From Paragordius varius (Eukaryota > Nematomorpha), in assembly GCA_964247055.1 (NCBI GenBank), contig OZ176050.1, positions 10,850,001-10,914,000 of the forward strand: DNA of 64,000 nt. The letters are read 5' to 3'. Below the pieces are notes generated by a model. That model saw only the letters and a list, made by a program, of their open reading frames with translations, did no database searches and was not told the DNA's origin. Of this stretch, positions 1 through 17,459 are shown in pieces. Numbering within the stretch: the first letter of the stretch is position 1; each line of letters begins with the position of its first letter. The position numbers and the translations under genes were made by a program.

Positions 1-421
1 CTATTAAACGGGACAAATCAATTTTAGTTCCGATTCGTTACATAAAAAGCGTTTAAAATTTCTTATTAAGCAAAAAGTGAAAATAAAGTAACTTGTTTAA
101 AAGTGTATAAACCTTTAAAAAATTATACGCAATAATATGAAGTGGTCTTATTTTTAATCTATAAAGTTTCGGCAATCTTTAGCAAAATAACAGAGACATT
201 GCTAGAGGTAAGAAAAAAATAAACTATATTGTACTAATGAATCGAACTTATTTATGTAAATGGTGCATTTATTATATAAAACTATTTTGACGAAGAAAAT
301 TATTTGAATTTGAAATAGTTAAAATTAATGGTGTTTTTATGGTTATGTTAGGTTTGATCGGATAACCTTTAACTAAATATTTAAAAATGGTTTAAAAAAT
401 AAATATAATAATTATAACTAC

Positions 422-750
422 CGAACGTAAGGCTTCAGCTAAAGTTTTACGCGCAAAATGTGCCACATGTGAAGGGTCAACATCATATCCTAAAATATTA
501 GTTGAAGTTAACCATTTCTGAATTTATATAATTGCATGTTTTTAGAAATATATTCTGCGAATTCATGACTATCCCCCTTTTCGCCAACAACGCCTATCAT
601 CACACTACTGTTGATATTATACATTTTTTGACTGTCTATACAATTATATAATATATTACCGTTTTTTATGACCAAAATGCTATGGGTTTCGGTAGCATCT
701 GAGGCAAGGAGAACAAAGTCTTTGCAGCGAATACCGATTATACACTCCAT
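422..750 (-). CDS. PSMB2: Proteasome subunit beta type-2 (beta-4 position), 5' exons only
   Basis: This subunit sits in the beta ring of the 20S proteasome and is a non-catalytic member of the family. Exon 1 (750-513) begins MECIIGIRCKDFVLLASD and continues to the family motif FAEYI-KN-QLYK-RNG, closely matching animal PSMB2 from its first residue, so the ATG at 750-748 is the start. The family has no propeptide, which fits. Exon 2 (489-422) reads YDVDPSHVAHFARKTLAEAL and matches the next segment of PSMB2. The two exons are joined by a 23-nt intron (512-490) with GT and TAG ends that keeps the frame. A donor follows at 421-420. I found no further exon down to base 1, so the rest of the gene, roughly 60% of the protein, lies beyond the left edge. 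The identification is firm; nothing suggests decay. Confidence 0.93.
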
Positions 751-1570
751 CAAATGTGAGTAGAACTTAAAAATGTCTTTTTACTGTTTAAAAAAGAAAA
801 TATATAATACGGGTTTTGCACACCACTTAGCGTCTTCATTTTTTATTTTCGAAATTATTTTTGTTAATGAAGTTTTGTAAAAACTCTTACTTAATGGAAA
901 GAAGAACGCGAAAATTTAAATTTTTCCTTTAGAATAATCAGCGTCATCTTATAAAGCTTTATTTTTATGTTGTTTTTGGGTCAGCATTCAATATATGCTG
1001 TTACAATAATGTGACCAGATATTTTAAACTTTGACGCAGTACATATTTGCCTGTTTTTACACCATCGGTGTGGATTACACGGTTACAAAAATATGATAAA
1101 AATACACATTTTGATAGGGAAATTCAAGATTATCATGGTGCTTTTGATTCAAACCTTTACGAGTTATTAAAGAAAGATAATTCACTTTGTGGTAGGTGCT
1201 CCGTTAAAAATGCAACAAGTGTGCCATTTTTAATATATTTTTGGGTGAAACTAAATAGTTTATTTTAAAACATATCATTAAAATATAATACAAACTACAT
1301 TTAGAAAGCAAAACAATTTTTTTTAAAATTGTTAGATGTGAGCTCTGGTCCGAAATTTTTTGGCTCGTTTAAAATGGACAGTTCTCTTATAGAAAATGCA
1401 GAAATTCCGACATTGTGCAAAAATTTCAAAAATATGCTAAATTTTGATATCAAATATATTTTTAAAATGCATACTTTCAAAAATTTAATTTTTAAGAAAA
1501 TTTTGTTGAGGCGTACTTTATACTATTTTCAGCATGATGGAAACGATATAAACGGTTGAGATGTTATAAC

Positions 1571-2824
1571 TACGGTTGTGCTGACCAAGTCATGACCAGG
1601 TCAATGATTATTTTTTGACCATGGTCATTTAACACTTGGATACAACACACTCATTTTAGTCCTTCGATTCAAATTGGGGTAGTTAAATACCCCAGGCCTG
1701 TTTAAAATTATATTCTTTAAAAAATATAGAAGGAATCGTAATCATGGCAAAATTTTGCACTTATCTAACATTAATACACCAAAATATATAAAAAAATTTA
1801 TTTAAAAATACTTGATATTACTTATTTTAAGCTAAAACCGAAAGGTAAAAATTTCGTCAACTGACATGTGTCAAATTGTAAAATTGAAAAATTATACAAA
1901 CTAAACCGCTTTTTCTATTTCTATCAATGTTAGATGTAATTTATATAAAAAATTAGCTTTAGTTTTACCCTTAAAATTAAATAAAGACGAATATTTGCAA
2001 AATTTTGTAAAATAAAAATGGCGTCGAAGTAGTTTGAGATGGAGCTTTTTTTTCAAAACAAAATTTTATCAAGAAATTTTGGCATATTTATATAATATTT
2101 ATCAGGATAGAAGCATAAATTTAAATTGGGACCGTTTCCTTCAGTAGTTTATTAAAAATATTGATTTAAATTTAGTCTGGGGTATTTAGATACCCCAATT
2201 TGAATCGAAGTGTTAAAAAACATCTGTTTTTTGAAAAATTGCTGGTAATTTTTTTGGAAGATAAATAGTAAAATTGTATTGTTTTTTAATTTATTTGTAA
2301 AAAATATAAATTAAATATTTAAAAAAGCTTATTTAACAATATAAAATTGTTAAACATGCATCGTGCTAACGTTAGCATTATAGTTATTTCGAAAAACAAA
2401 ACAATCAAGCACTTTGCAAGAGATGCAATTTTACCATATATGTGAACCAATATTTTGAATAAACATTTTATAATTGGATATTTGAATGATGAAAGAAAGT
2501 TTTAAACAAACTAAATAAAATTTAAATATCCATTTAAAAGCTATGTATTTTAAGATTCAAACACATACATGCGGTAAAATTTATTTGAAAACAAAATACT
2601 TGATTAATTTGATTTCAAATATTTGTAAATATAAATATTAAAAAATATAACCCTTTTAGAAAGAACCCGACATTATTAGTGAAACGCAAGTGTCGTACGA
2701 ATTTTTACAATCTAGTATCGCATGATATTTACTTAAGTAATAAGTGATATGACCACAGTCATGACCATGGTGTGATTGGGTCTGACCGGACTTTTTTAAA
2801 AAAGCAGTCAAATGCACAACCCTA
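1571..2824. mobile_element. hAT-like MITE with 8-bp target duplication, itself interrupted
   Basis: The element starts TACGGTTGTGCTGACC and ends GCACAACCCTA, near-perfect inverted ends. It is flanked on both sides by GTTATAAC (1563-1570 and 2825-2832), an 8-bp target duplication as expected for hAT transposons. A second copy is at 25957-26653. Both carry the same subterminal motifs, including GACCATGGTCAT and TCTGACCGGACTTTTTT. It has no coding capacity. It sits inside the long-inverted-repeat copy at 1009-3675 and is interrupted by the piggyBac-like element at 1633-2212. Confidence 0.82.
1633..2212. mobile_element. piggyBac-like MITE with TTAA target duplication, copy 1
   Basis: The ends read (TTAA)CACTTGGATACAACA and ATCGAAGTG(TTAA), with TTAA at 1629-1632 and 2213-2216. 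Just inside each end is a GGGGTA...TACCCC palindrome. Related copies lie at 37430-37962 and 42855-43429. The uninterrupted hAT-like copy at 25957-26653 reads GACCATGGTCATTTTAAAAAACA at the matching place (a single TTAA), so it serves as an empty site and shows that only TTAA was duplicated. TTAA targeting is the hallmark of piggyBac. From memory, the opening CACTTGGAT resembles the bat piggyBat terminus. No transposase is present. Confidence 0.85.
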
Positions 2825-3675
2825 GTTATAACACTCATATATATAATTCGATAATGCTAGACGTTTTTTTCACTCAGAATAATTGTGTTTTTTACAAAAA
2901 TCCACCAAATTTGCAGCAAAAAACCTTTAAATTAAAATTCTCTACTTATAGCAATGTTCAACATCATCGAATTACTTAGAAAAAGGGTATTATTATATCT
3001 TAGAGCATTTTATCGTTTCCATTATGCTTCAAAATAGTTTAAAGTACGCTTCAACAAAATATCTCAAATTTGTTTATGTAAAAAAATAAGAAAACTAATA
3101 AAAATTAAATTTTAGAGCAAAAAATTAAGAAATATCATACCTCCCACCTAATAATAGAAAACGTAAAAAATTCTTAATTTTACGAGAAAACAATTTTCTA
3201 CATAATTTTTCTTTTGATAATTAATTCTCAAACATTTATGAAAATATCATAATTTTAAATTTTGAAACCACCTCTTTTTGCGGAAGCCCTGAATGAAAAT
3301 CAGCCTGAATCTTATGGTGCGAGATTCGTTTTGCCACTGCGCGAAAGGCTCAATCATAAGCGGTTTTACCTATCTAAAACCCAATTTTATGCATAATTCG
3401 AGCAGAAAATAAAATATTAATCAATAAAAAACAGGACAATCTTAGTTTTTTACAGCAAAATGAACCATTTTCTTGGAAATTATGGGGTTATTTTTACAGA
3501 GGTACTATGTTAAAACCTAAAATAATTTTTTTGAATAAATATAAGGTAAGTAATATATATTTATAAAAAATTATTTTTTTTTAATTTCAAAAAGCAGTTC
3601 AAAAGTGGGCACATTACTGGCGCAGTTTTTTTCGGATAACCCAGTACTGTACTGCGAAAACAGCCTTGGTCACAT

Positions 3676-3959
3676 TAGCGTACAAGCCCTTCATGGTTAA
3701 AGGCAAGTATGCCATATTTTAATATAAAATAATAATACGTAAAGTATAATTTTTATTGCCTCTTGTTAGGTCTTAGTTAATTTTTGTATTTATTATAGAT
3801 TTATACCCCAAAGCGTTGTCGAATCTAATTATCCCATTAAGCTAAATTATTCTTTCCTATTAGGTGAATTCAGAAACGTAAAATTGTTATGAAATCCTAT
3901 CTCTTTTTTCTTTGGTAATATGAATCACTAATAATAAGGCAAAGTGTATATACAGCATA
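3676..3959. other. Spacer between transposon copies
   Basis: AT-rich sequence with no open frame, splice-linked exon or repeat that I could support. Confidence 0.4.
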
Positions 3960-5060
3960 AAAAATTTCAAAATTATCATGGCGCTTCGGCCCTTACGAAT
4001 GATTTAAGGAATTTATTTACTTTGTGGTAAGGTCTCCATATCAGAAAATAGCAAAATCGCAATTTTTTTGGTGAAGGCTAAATGCCTCATTTTATCACTA
4101 CAAATGATAAACTACATATTGAATGTTAACGATATTTCTAAAAAAAATTATTTTTAGACGTGGTCTCCAAATCAATTTTTTTGGCTCTTAAAGAATGGGC
4201 TAGTTTTCTGTAAATAAACCTAAAAATGTCTAGATTGTGCGATAAAAATTCTAAATATATGCTAAATATTGATAACAACTAATTTAAAAAATGCATACAT
4301 TTTTCATGAATTTATTTTTAGCAAAATTTTGTTAAGCATACTTCAACTATTTTGAGGTATGATCGACATGGTATAAAAACGGTTTGAGATATTAACAAAC
4401 GATTTTCTATATGATGCGATATTTCTATCGCTTCAGAATTTTAAACATTCGTGTGCTTTAATTTTTAGAATTTTTGTAAAAAAGCACAATTTTTATTTAA
4501 CATATATTTAAAGACGAACGAATATTTTAATCTAAATTCTGATGTGATGGTACTTGGAATTATCGAATTATATTGATAAAGCATTTTTTATATCTTTGGT
4601 TTTGAACCGTTTCGATGATGCCTCAAAATAGTGCTAAGCTTCACAAAATTTTGCTAAAAATAAAGTTTTTTAAAAAAGTATTCATTTTTAAAACATTTAG
4701 TTGATATAAATTTTAGCATTCTCGGCATTAATGCGTGTATTTTAATAGAACTAGCCCATTTTAGAAGGTCAAAAAAAATTTGGAACTTTATGAAAAATAT
4801 TGTTTTGCTTTTTCCATGTAGTTTATGATATATTTTTTTTTTTATAATGAAGAAATTAGCTTTCACCACAAAAATTTTATTCAACTAAATGTGCACAAAT
4901 TATGACATCTTCTGATATGGAGCAGTTACTATAAAAGTGTTTAAAACTTTCTTAAATCACTAGTAAGGGCCAAAGTCAAAAGTACCATGATAATCCTAAT
5001 ACATTTCACTCGAATATTATTTAATCAGGATATCCAAAATGTCAATATTTATTTAAGCTA
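3960..5060. mobile_element. Foldback-type copy related to the long-inverted-repeat element
   Basis: The left arm (about 3965-4400) contains AATTATCATGGCGCTT, a TTTGTGGTAAG-type segment and GGTGAAGGCTAAATGCC. The right arm (about 4560-5050) holds the same segments inverted, ending GTACCATGATAATCCTAAT. The arms are about 450 bp and imperfect, and match the internal part of the elements at 1009-3675 and 36600-38640. The small open frame at 4654-4884 on the minus strand falls inside and is incidental. There is no transposase. The exact outer ends are uncertain. Confidence 0.6.
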
Positions 5061-5780
5061 AAATTACTTTTTACCTGATTATTGATAACTATTAATTTTA
5101 AAATCAGCTGTCTTTTGGTGTTCTAGAACTGATCGAATCTTTAACTCTCGAAGTTAGAGAACAGTAAATAATTTTAGTTCTCTAATACGGAGAGCAATGT
5201 TTGAAAATTAAATATTAATCAAAAGAATTTAAACAAGATTATATTCACATTTCGGCTCTAGGATACAAAACCACCCAATGTAATATCCTATAAATGATAA
5301 GGTAATGAAATGTTAACACAATGGACGCCAATTAAATTTTGAATTAGAACCATTACCATAGGAAAATAACTCTTAGATAGCTGATAAGCATACTACATTT
5401 TAAAAATGATGTTCAGACCGATATTTTGCAGAAATGTACGCTGGATGGGCCGGAGTACAGGGGTTATTTGAAAAGCGGACCAGGGGTATAGTCTGCATTA
5501 TATATGAGCTTAGCTGCGTTTGTTCTGCTCTGACCTCTGTACTGCTTTTTCAAATTTTTTAAATAATTTAATAAATTTACTGCTATATTTTTACTAAAAA
5601 ATTAAATTTTTCATAGATTATACCTTTTAAACTGAAAATCGGCAACTGATTATTAGTATTAAATGTTTGTTTATCTTTAATATAATAGTCGTCAAAGTAT
5701 TACCGGTTTAACTAAGAGAAGACGGGAAAGTGCAAAGACGATAAATTAGATACAGTTCCCATTTTTTTCATCTATTAAAC
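5061..5780. other. Intergenic spacer, possible small repeat at 5440-5550
   Basis: No gene is visible. The segment 5440-5550 is richer in G and C than its surroundings and contains loosely inverted CAGGGG and CCTCTGTAC stretches, which may be a decayed small element. Nothing else is supportable. Confidence 0.3.
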
Positions 5781-5784
5781 GACA

Positions 5785-6780
5785 AAAAAAGTTGAGCCAC
5801 CAGTAGCGCCTCATTTTCATTGAAAATCATGTCGAATTTACTGGATTAGAAAGTTACGGCACGCATTGCCATAAGAAGAAAGGGATAGTTGTATTACTGG
5901 CTAAAAAATATGCTGAATACATGCTCTATCAAATAACACGTGAAACATGGTAAAATTTTGAAAGTTGTGAATTATGTGAAAAAGCGTGGGCGCTCTGGTA
6001 GACCACACATCTGTGAAGACGCTAAACTTTTGGAGTTTTTGAATGATGACCCAACTCAATTTAACAACAATTGAAATCATTTGTATAATAAAAAACAATC
6101 AATAGGTGTTCACGAGCATTTAAATGGGCCCATACAATTTATATGAACATAGAATCGAAATTACTAAGTAAATTGGGTAATCATCCTTCAACATCAAGAA
6201 AAAAACATTTATGCATCCAATCGGAACGGGGGATGAAAAGTGATTTTTTTTGCACACAAGGGGAAATAATCGTGGTTCTAAACTTGCCATGGCGGTCTAT
6301 CGACACCAAGGCCAAATCGCTTCGGCTAGAAAATTATACTTTGTGTCTGGTGGGACAAAGCGGTATTGTGTATAAGAATTTCCCGGTAGAACCGTTAATA
6401 CATTATGCTATCGCCAACAAATGATTAACTTAAAGTTTTCGTTAATGGACAGGAATGGACCAAAAGACTTGGCAAAGTGATTTCGTTACATCATAATGCT
6501 CCGTCTTACACAACGAAACCAGTGGAAACACTGTGAAATAGTTTCGATGAGAAAATCTTTCGCATCCGCTGAACACTCTTAACCTGGCGCCAGCTGACTA
6601 ATACATCGCACTGGGACACATCCTCGCAGAGTACTTTAATTATTTCGAAGATGTTGGAAAATGGCCTGACGAAAAATTTACCGCTAAAAACAACAGTTTT
6701 TCTTGCACGACATTCATATATTACCTGACAGATGGACGAAATGTGTAGGAGCCGGTGTACAATATTTTAATTAAAATAAA
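5785..6780 (+). mobile_element. Degenerate mariner transposase fragment
   Basis: Translating all three plus frames gives successive mariner landmarks in the right order: the linker motif KRGRSGRPHICEDAKL near 5970-6025, STPRPNRFG and CVWWD near 6300-6360, LHHNAPSYTTKPVETL near 6480-6535, and a C-terminal segment ending near RQMDEMC about 6730-6750. These correspond to the DNA-binding linker, the second catalytic region and the third catalytic region of mariner transposases. Many stops and frame changes interrupt it and the N-terminal domain is not recognisable, so it is an old dead copy. I could not identify its terminal inverted repeats. The open frame at 6143-6424 is one surviving segment of it. 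Confidence 0.8.
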
Positions 6781-6789
6781 TAATTCGTG

Positions 6790-8030
6790 TCAAAATACCA
6801 TGAACGGTAAAAACGATCATTTAAATTTGATGGTATAACTAAATAATTATTTATATTACGCGCATCTTTTCTTGTATGAATTTCGCGCCTTCGTGCGGTT
6901 TTAAAATATGTCACTTTGGAATTTAGCATTTGCCGGAAAATCAAAGCCATGATTTTACTTTTACATAATAGATAAATAGGGCGGTTAAAAAATTTATTAG
7001 ACGATATTTTAAAATATCTATAATTTAACGCATTATCGACCAACATGTGGAAAACCATTATTCAGAATGAATTTTGCATAACACGGGGTGGGCCAGTACA
7101 TAAAAGCAAATTAAAAAAAATGCCTCCACTTTGATCGGCATATTACTCAAGACAATGTGTCAGGCTTAATTGAATCGAACCACACTGGATAATTGTATGA
7201 GAGATATTATGTTTTTGTTGGGAGGCACTTTACATAGGGTGGAACCATTTTTAAAAATGCGTGACGATAATCTACGCTTTCAAAGGGAATGTAGGACCTT
7301 AATTGATTTTTTATTGTTTCACACGTTTTAAATTGGTAAAAAAATAATGTTGGAGATTGGCTAAAATTGCGTCTGAACACAAGGCTAAAAAGAATCGGCT
7401 AAGTTCGGCCCATTCTTCAATTAATAGGAGATTCTATATTTGAATGATACCCATTTTCCAATTGTTTCAATGGGCGATTAAACATATATTATCACGGGGG
7501 TGGGGTAGAACACAGGGGCTAATAAAAATGGCTGTAACATCTTTGGTGCACATTAATAAATAAATTACGCTTATAATGTTTGAGTGGGCTACACGCAATA
7601 TTTTTATAGCTGAAGGATCTTTTGACTCAAAAAACAATTATGCGTAAGCACAGGTTAACTTTAAAATCTTACCAATATAGTAAATGATTATTATAAAATG
7701 TCCGTATAATAAATAAAGCTAATATAATGCATTTTTGGCAAAACTTAAACTAAAAAACGCAATTTATGGAAATTACAGTGTGGCAAAAGGTCGACCTCGA
7801 ATGCAACACATCCATCCATTCCATTGATTCCGTAATATTATTACATATAATATAATTTATTTCATCCCCCATATAAATAAGGTAAAATGGTGATATATAA
7901 CGCATTCATTATTAGGCATATAAATATTAAATTACAAAATATACCGTACTAAATAAATATGACACTATTGCACAAATATGAGTGTGTGTGTGTGTGTATA
8001 ATTTGCAAAAATGCTTCGTTTTTCTACAAT
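6790..8030. other. Intergenic spacer with short GT repeat
   Basis: No gene or clear element is visible. A short (GT)n run lies at about 7982-7997. Two G-rich stretches near 7083 and 7494 resemble each other weakly. The minus-strand open frame at 6771-7058 has no family resemblance and low complexity. Confidence 0.4.
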
Positions 8031-8037
8031 ATTCCAA

Positions 8038-8043
8038 TTTTAT
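8038..8043 (-). promoter_or_regulatory. Polyadenylation signal of the ankyrin/SOCS-box gene
   Basis: AATAAA on the minus strand, about 20 nt past the stop codon at 8065-8063. It is the first such hexamer downstream, so the 3' UTR is probably very short. Confidence 0.6.
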
Positions 8044-8062
8044 TACCGAAACGTGTTTGTGA

Positions 8063-10157
8063 CTAAATCATTGCTCTAACTACATAATCTTTGAGGGATT
8101 GTGGTAGTTTTATGTGTTTTTGCACATTTTTAACAAATTTTTCATAGTTGTGTGTGTTCATACAACTTTTAATTCGCAATCGACATAAATGCTTTAAGCT
8201 TAACGGGTATGATTGGGTTAATTTAGCCCATAGTTCTTTATCATGCATGAGGATTGGAATTAGATAGCTCAAGGGAGGCGTAGAGTGCGAAACTTGATTA
8301 AGGTGATTAAAGCTTCGTTGCAAATGATGAGCTGTGTTTCCACGTAAAGAAAAGTTATCACGCACCAAAAAATTGGCTGCGTTATGGTTAGAACCAAAAA
8401 AAGTCGTCATGTTATCCGAAGCATGTATGGTATTTTGATTACTAGCGCTATTAGCTGTAGTATTGTGATGGTGTGTATTGCTGCTATGGTTACGAAAACT
8501 CCTACGCTTTATACAATCCTCAATGTAATTCTTGATAGATTTCGTGATATGAGGTGGTAATGGACTCAGTGCTCTTCGTAGGCTTGTTGTTGGTATAACA
8601 TTATTACCGGAAAATTCTGATTGATTTTGATGGGACGATGAGGTAGGCATATCATTGTTTCTCATGGAAGAAAATAAACCATGATTTTCACAAATCATTC
8701 TATGTATGTGTTCTATTTCCTCGTGATTACACCTAAAATAGTTGTAGTTATATCGGTCCATATCAAAAGGATTTAGGAAATGGTTATTCAGAGAGAAAGT
8801 TAGCATAAATGGTGAAAGTGATTTGGAGAAAAAAAGTTTTTGCATGTTTAAGGGATCAGCATGACCATCAATTAACAAAACTTTCAAGCACTTGATGTAA
8901 TTTATTGGATCGATTTTACGGCTGCTGGTGTGATTGAAAGTTAAAAGTTTATAAAGACAGGTAGAAAGTGGAGTTTGCCATAACATATCCATTGAATCAA
9001 TTGGACTACCTATGTAAGCAAAGTTTTTTAAAAAAATATAAAATAAAAACTATTATAAGTAGAAATACCGAATTCCACTAACAACTTTGTTATTACAGGG
9101 TTCCCTAATTCGGCCGATATATGGAGGGGCACTTTTCCACGTTTATTTTTTTTGTTTAATAAAACAATCCCAAATTTCGAATTTATAAAAATTTGCAACA
9201 ATGAAGTCAACTGTTTTGTCGGATGCAATATACCCATCTTACAAGCCAAATGTAATGCTGTATCGCCTTCAATATCGGTTTGAAGTAAATCCGCACCTAT
9301 TAATAAAGTATAGCAAAAAGCTTATTTGAATAAATAAATTGAGAAAATTTCCTGTGTGTTTATTAACTATTGGTAAGATTCAACGTAAACAACAGATATA
9401 ATTAAGCAATGAATGTTATATAAATTATTATATAAGATAATATTGCTATTTAATTTTATTTATTATATTAAAAACTATACTTATTCTCATTTTACCCTAA
9501 ATATTCACCAAAGCTGTTTATCTTTAAAATTGAAGGGTGCTGTATTGAGATAAGTTTTTATTTTTGTTATCCAATTGCCTCTTATAATTTAAATCTTTAT
9601 ATAGAAATTAATTTTGTTCCAAAAGACCGGAATAATAATGTATAATGTGTATATTCAAATAACTCATCGACTTATATTAAAACTAAAATTTGCATATATG
9701 AGTTTTGATAATAAATACCTGATTCAATCAAAATTTTTACAATGTTTATTCTTGCATGATATGATGCCTTGTGCAATGGTGTATATCCATAAATATCTGG
9801 TTTATTTACATTGACACCGTGATTCAATAAAATCTATCGAATAACAAGTCACTATTTAATTCATATAAATAACTTATATGGAAAAAACTACTATATTACC
9901 CTAACAACTTCGGTGTGATTCAAGGATATTGCTTCACACAAAGCTGTGGTACCATCTTTCGCCGACGGATTTTTAACATTCATCCATGGTGCATCAAGAT
10001 TTACTCCTGCTTGAGCCAAATTTTTAACTGATTCTGTATCATTTCTCATTATAGCCATATGCAAATTAAAAACATCAACCGTCATTATTTGTTCCGTTTC
10101 CTTGTAATTTAGATTATTGGATAATTTCACCGCTTGCTTCGAATTTCCAACTCCCAT
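8063..10157 (-). CDS. Ankyrin-repeat protein with C-terminal SOCS box (ASB family)
   Basis: Probable substrate-recognition subunit of a Cullin-5 ubiquitin ligase. Exons are 10157-9900, 9833-9719, 9296-9069 and 9009-8063, giving 1,548 nt and 515 residues with correct phase at all three junctions (introns 66, 422 and 59 nt). Ankyrin repeats run from about residue 30 to 230: TALCEAISLNHTEVVRILLN, YGYTPLHKASYH, EGDTALHLACK, GKVPLHISAELGN. A His/Asn/Ser-rich linker follows. The last 45 residues form a SOCS box: PLSLKHLCRLRIKSC (elongin-BC box) and LPQSLKDYV (Cullin-5 box pattern). The start MGVGNSKQ fits an N-myristoylation signal (Gly2, Ser6), unusual for this family. The exact ASB subtype cannot be assigned. 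Domain identification rests on family consensus; the membrane link is inference. Confidence 0.88.
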
Positions 10158-10503
10158 AATATTTTTTCACTCACATTATCATCATAAAGCACATATGTAA
10201 CATATTCAAATCTATGCCAATAATGTTGACTTTATAAATTTATTCAAAGCTTATGAGCTTTGTTAAGCGCGTTTCTAAACAAGTTAATCAAAGGTAAAAT
10301 TATAATATTTATATTTTATTAACGCTTGGAAATTTAATAAGTTTTTTTAAAAGATTATTTTACGAAACATTTCTGTTTAAATATCAGATTTTTTCTCTAT
10401 CAACCTGAAAATATGGGTCCAGTGTTTTTTTACCCCTAAATATTTATTAACGTTTAAATTTATATTAAAGGCTTCAGTTTATTGCGTTTTTAATATATAA
10501 TTC

Positions 10504-15539
<5,036 letters not shown>

Positions 15540-16364
15540 TGACTACATTTATTGCATTTTATCATCTCCAGTTTTTATTGAACATTCCAAACATTTTATA
15601 CCTGTTTAAGTTATATGATTTATTATCAAATATTTTTTTTTACAATATATAAAGTCATAATATATATGTCAATTATTTTCTATATATAATATAATCAATA
15701 AATTCAACCATTTTTTGGCTAAATATTTAACAAAACTCGAGTAATGATTCTAAATGTTATTTTTGTTTATATCTATCTATTGATTTACATAATTTAAAAA
15801 ATGGGAAAAACAGAATATACACTTTCGGTAAATAACAAGACTATTTTTCAAATATTGCCAGAAAGCAATAATAAAAACTAGTTATCCCATGTTACGCATT
15901 GCTAATGTCGAAATAATACTTTTAGGCAATAAATTGCGAAAAAAATGGGACATGAATTTTGAAATTGAACATAAATGAAAATAAAAATCTCTATTTCGTG
16001 TGAATGTTTATTACAAAAAGACTTTTTATATGAAATCAAAGCGCAGATGCAAATATTCAATTATTTTCGCACAACTTCTAACAATTTAGTTCAAAAGGTT
16101 CGCTTAGGTTCGGCGCAGATATTAAAAATTTCATTTATTGTAACTACACTTTTTCTGCAAAATTGCTTTAAAGCAATCTTTTCTATTTTATATAAATGAT
16201 TGTATTGACGAATAGAGCGTTTTGGCAAAAAACTTGTTTTTTAGGTGGGTCGATATCAAGGATTTTTACGCTTTCTCAGCCAACATAGGGAAGACTTATT
16301 TTTTCCGAACAACGATTGAAATTTTTTGGGGACTGAACCTAGGGACTTTTTAAAAAAGTGTTAC
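15540..16364. other. Intergenic spacer with probable poly(A) signal
   Basis: AATAAA occurs near 15697 downstream of the glutaminyl cyclase stop. The open frame at 15975-16199 has no recognisable features. I see no other structure. Confidence 0.4.
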
Positions 16365-17459
16365 CATAACACTAGACAACAAATTTTAACTTTTTTAACT
16401 GCCATTCTTGTAAATTTAAAATTTTTTTTATTAAAGTACATAATTATATATCTGAAAAGAAAATTGGTCTAGCATGAATTTTTTTATATTAGAGTTTATC
16501 CATAATTTTTGGCCTCGATTTGACATTAAACTCGAAATTTCGAAAAATAAATTTAAATATGAAGCCATGTATTTTATATCATTCGAAAGAGCGCAAAAAA
16601 CTGCATCTTTTAAATGGTAGTAAGTCATTTAAATCAATAGGATGTAAAAGTTATTTGGATTTAAATGGTGGAAATTTTCAATCCTTAAATAAGTCAAAAA
16701 TTTTCACAGACAAACTAATTTGAAAATCATATAAATTATTTTAATATAATTTTTGGGGTTATATTAGTATTAATTTAAAAAAATGTTTGAAAAAGCTTTT
16801 GGTTTGCTTTTTTAATAAAAATTATTATTATCATAAATATTTTACCTAGTGGATATAAAAATGCATAGTTACAACTGTAAATTTATTACATAATGGCTAT
16901 AAAAGATCAAAAATACTTTAAACTTTGTTATTATCTTTGAAATTTCGAAATTATCAGCCTCGTAAAGAAAATAAATTAATATTGACGAGATGGTAATTTT
17001 AAAAAACAAAAAACTTAAAAGCTGTTTTGAGTGACATAAAAGCAATAAAAAATGTTTTATCATAAAAACTTTCTTGTGTTATCACCATCTAAACAAAATT
17101 TGAGCTATTTTCATCCATTAGTTTTAAAAATATAATAATTAAAAAAAATGCTCTCGCTTCGCGCGTTTGTCGCTCTTTGTGTCTAACATTAAGTGTCGAT
17201 GTAATACATATTAGTATGCATTTTATAGAGTTTTTATTACTCTTTCGAATGATATATTACAAATGGGCATTACTTGTATATTTTCAAAGAAAAACATTTA
17301 GTAAAATTTTGATAAAGAGGGCGCATAATCAAAAAAATCAAATTATACATAATTTTTCCATCGAGTTATAATTTTTATTTCAGATTTACTGTTAAAATGA
17401 TGCTAAATAGAAAATGTCAAAAACCCGAGTGGCAGAAAAATTTGTTGTCCAGTGTAATG
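16365..17459. mobile_element. Inverted-repeat (foldback-like) DNA element of about 1.1 kb
   Basis: The left end CATAACACTAGACAACAAAT (16365) is matched by the inverse complement at 17459 (CATTACACTGGACAACAAAT). Matching continues inward with interruptions: ATATCATTCGAAAGAG near 16578-16593 has its inverse near 17234-17252. Arms are several hundred bases and imperfect. No transposase is present. Open frames at 16431-16628, 16520-16723, 16869-17063 and 17177-17371 fall inside it and mirror each other across the arms, so I do not treat them as genes. The superfamily is not clear. Confidence 0.68.

Larger units (their letters stand above)
1009..3675. mobile_element. Long-inverted-repeat DNA element, copy A, carrying two nested insertions
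   Basis: The ends read ATGTGACCAGAT at 1009 and, inverted, GGTCACAT at 3675. A second copy in opposite orientation lies at 24332-26731, and the two can be followed base for base over most of their length: the ACACCATCGGTGTGG stretch near 1059, the ATTATCATGGTGCTTTT stretch near 1125, the AGGTATGAT stretch near 3140 and the CAGTACTGTACTGCG stretch near 3640. Without its insertions this copy is about 1.4 kb. No transposase is visible, so it is non-autonomous. Copy B is flanked by a 9-bp direct repeat, which would suit a Mutator-like element, but the family is an inference. Short open frames at 1047-1268 and 1329-1559 lie inside it and are not considered genes. Confidence 0.7.
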
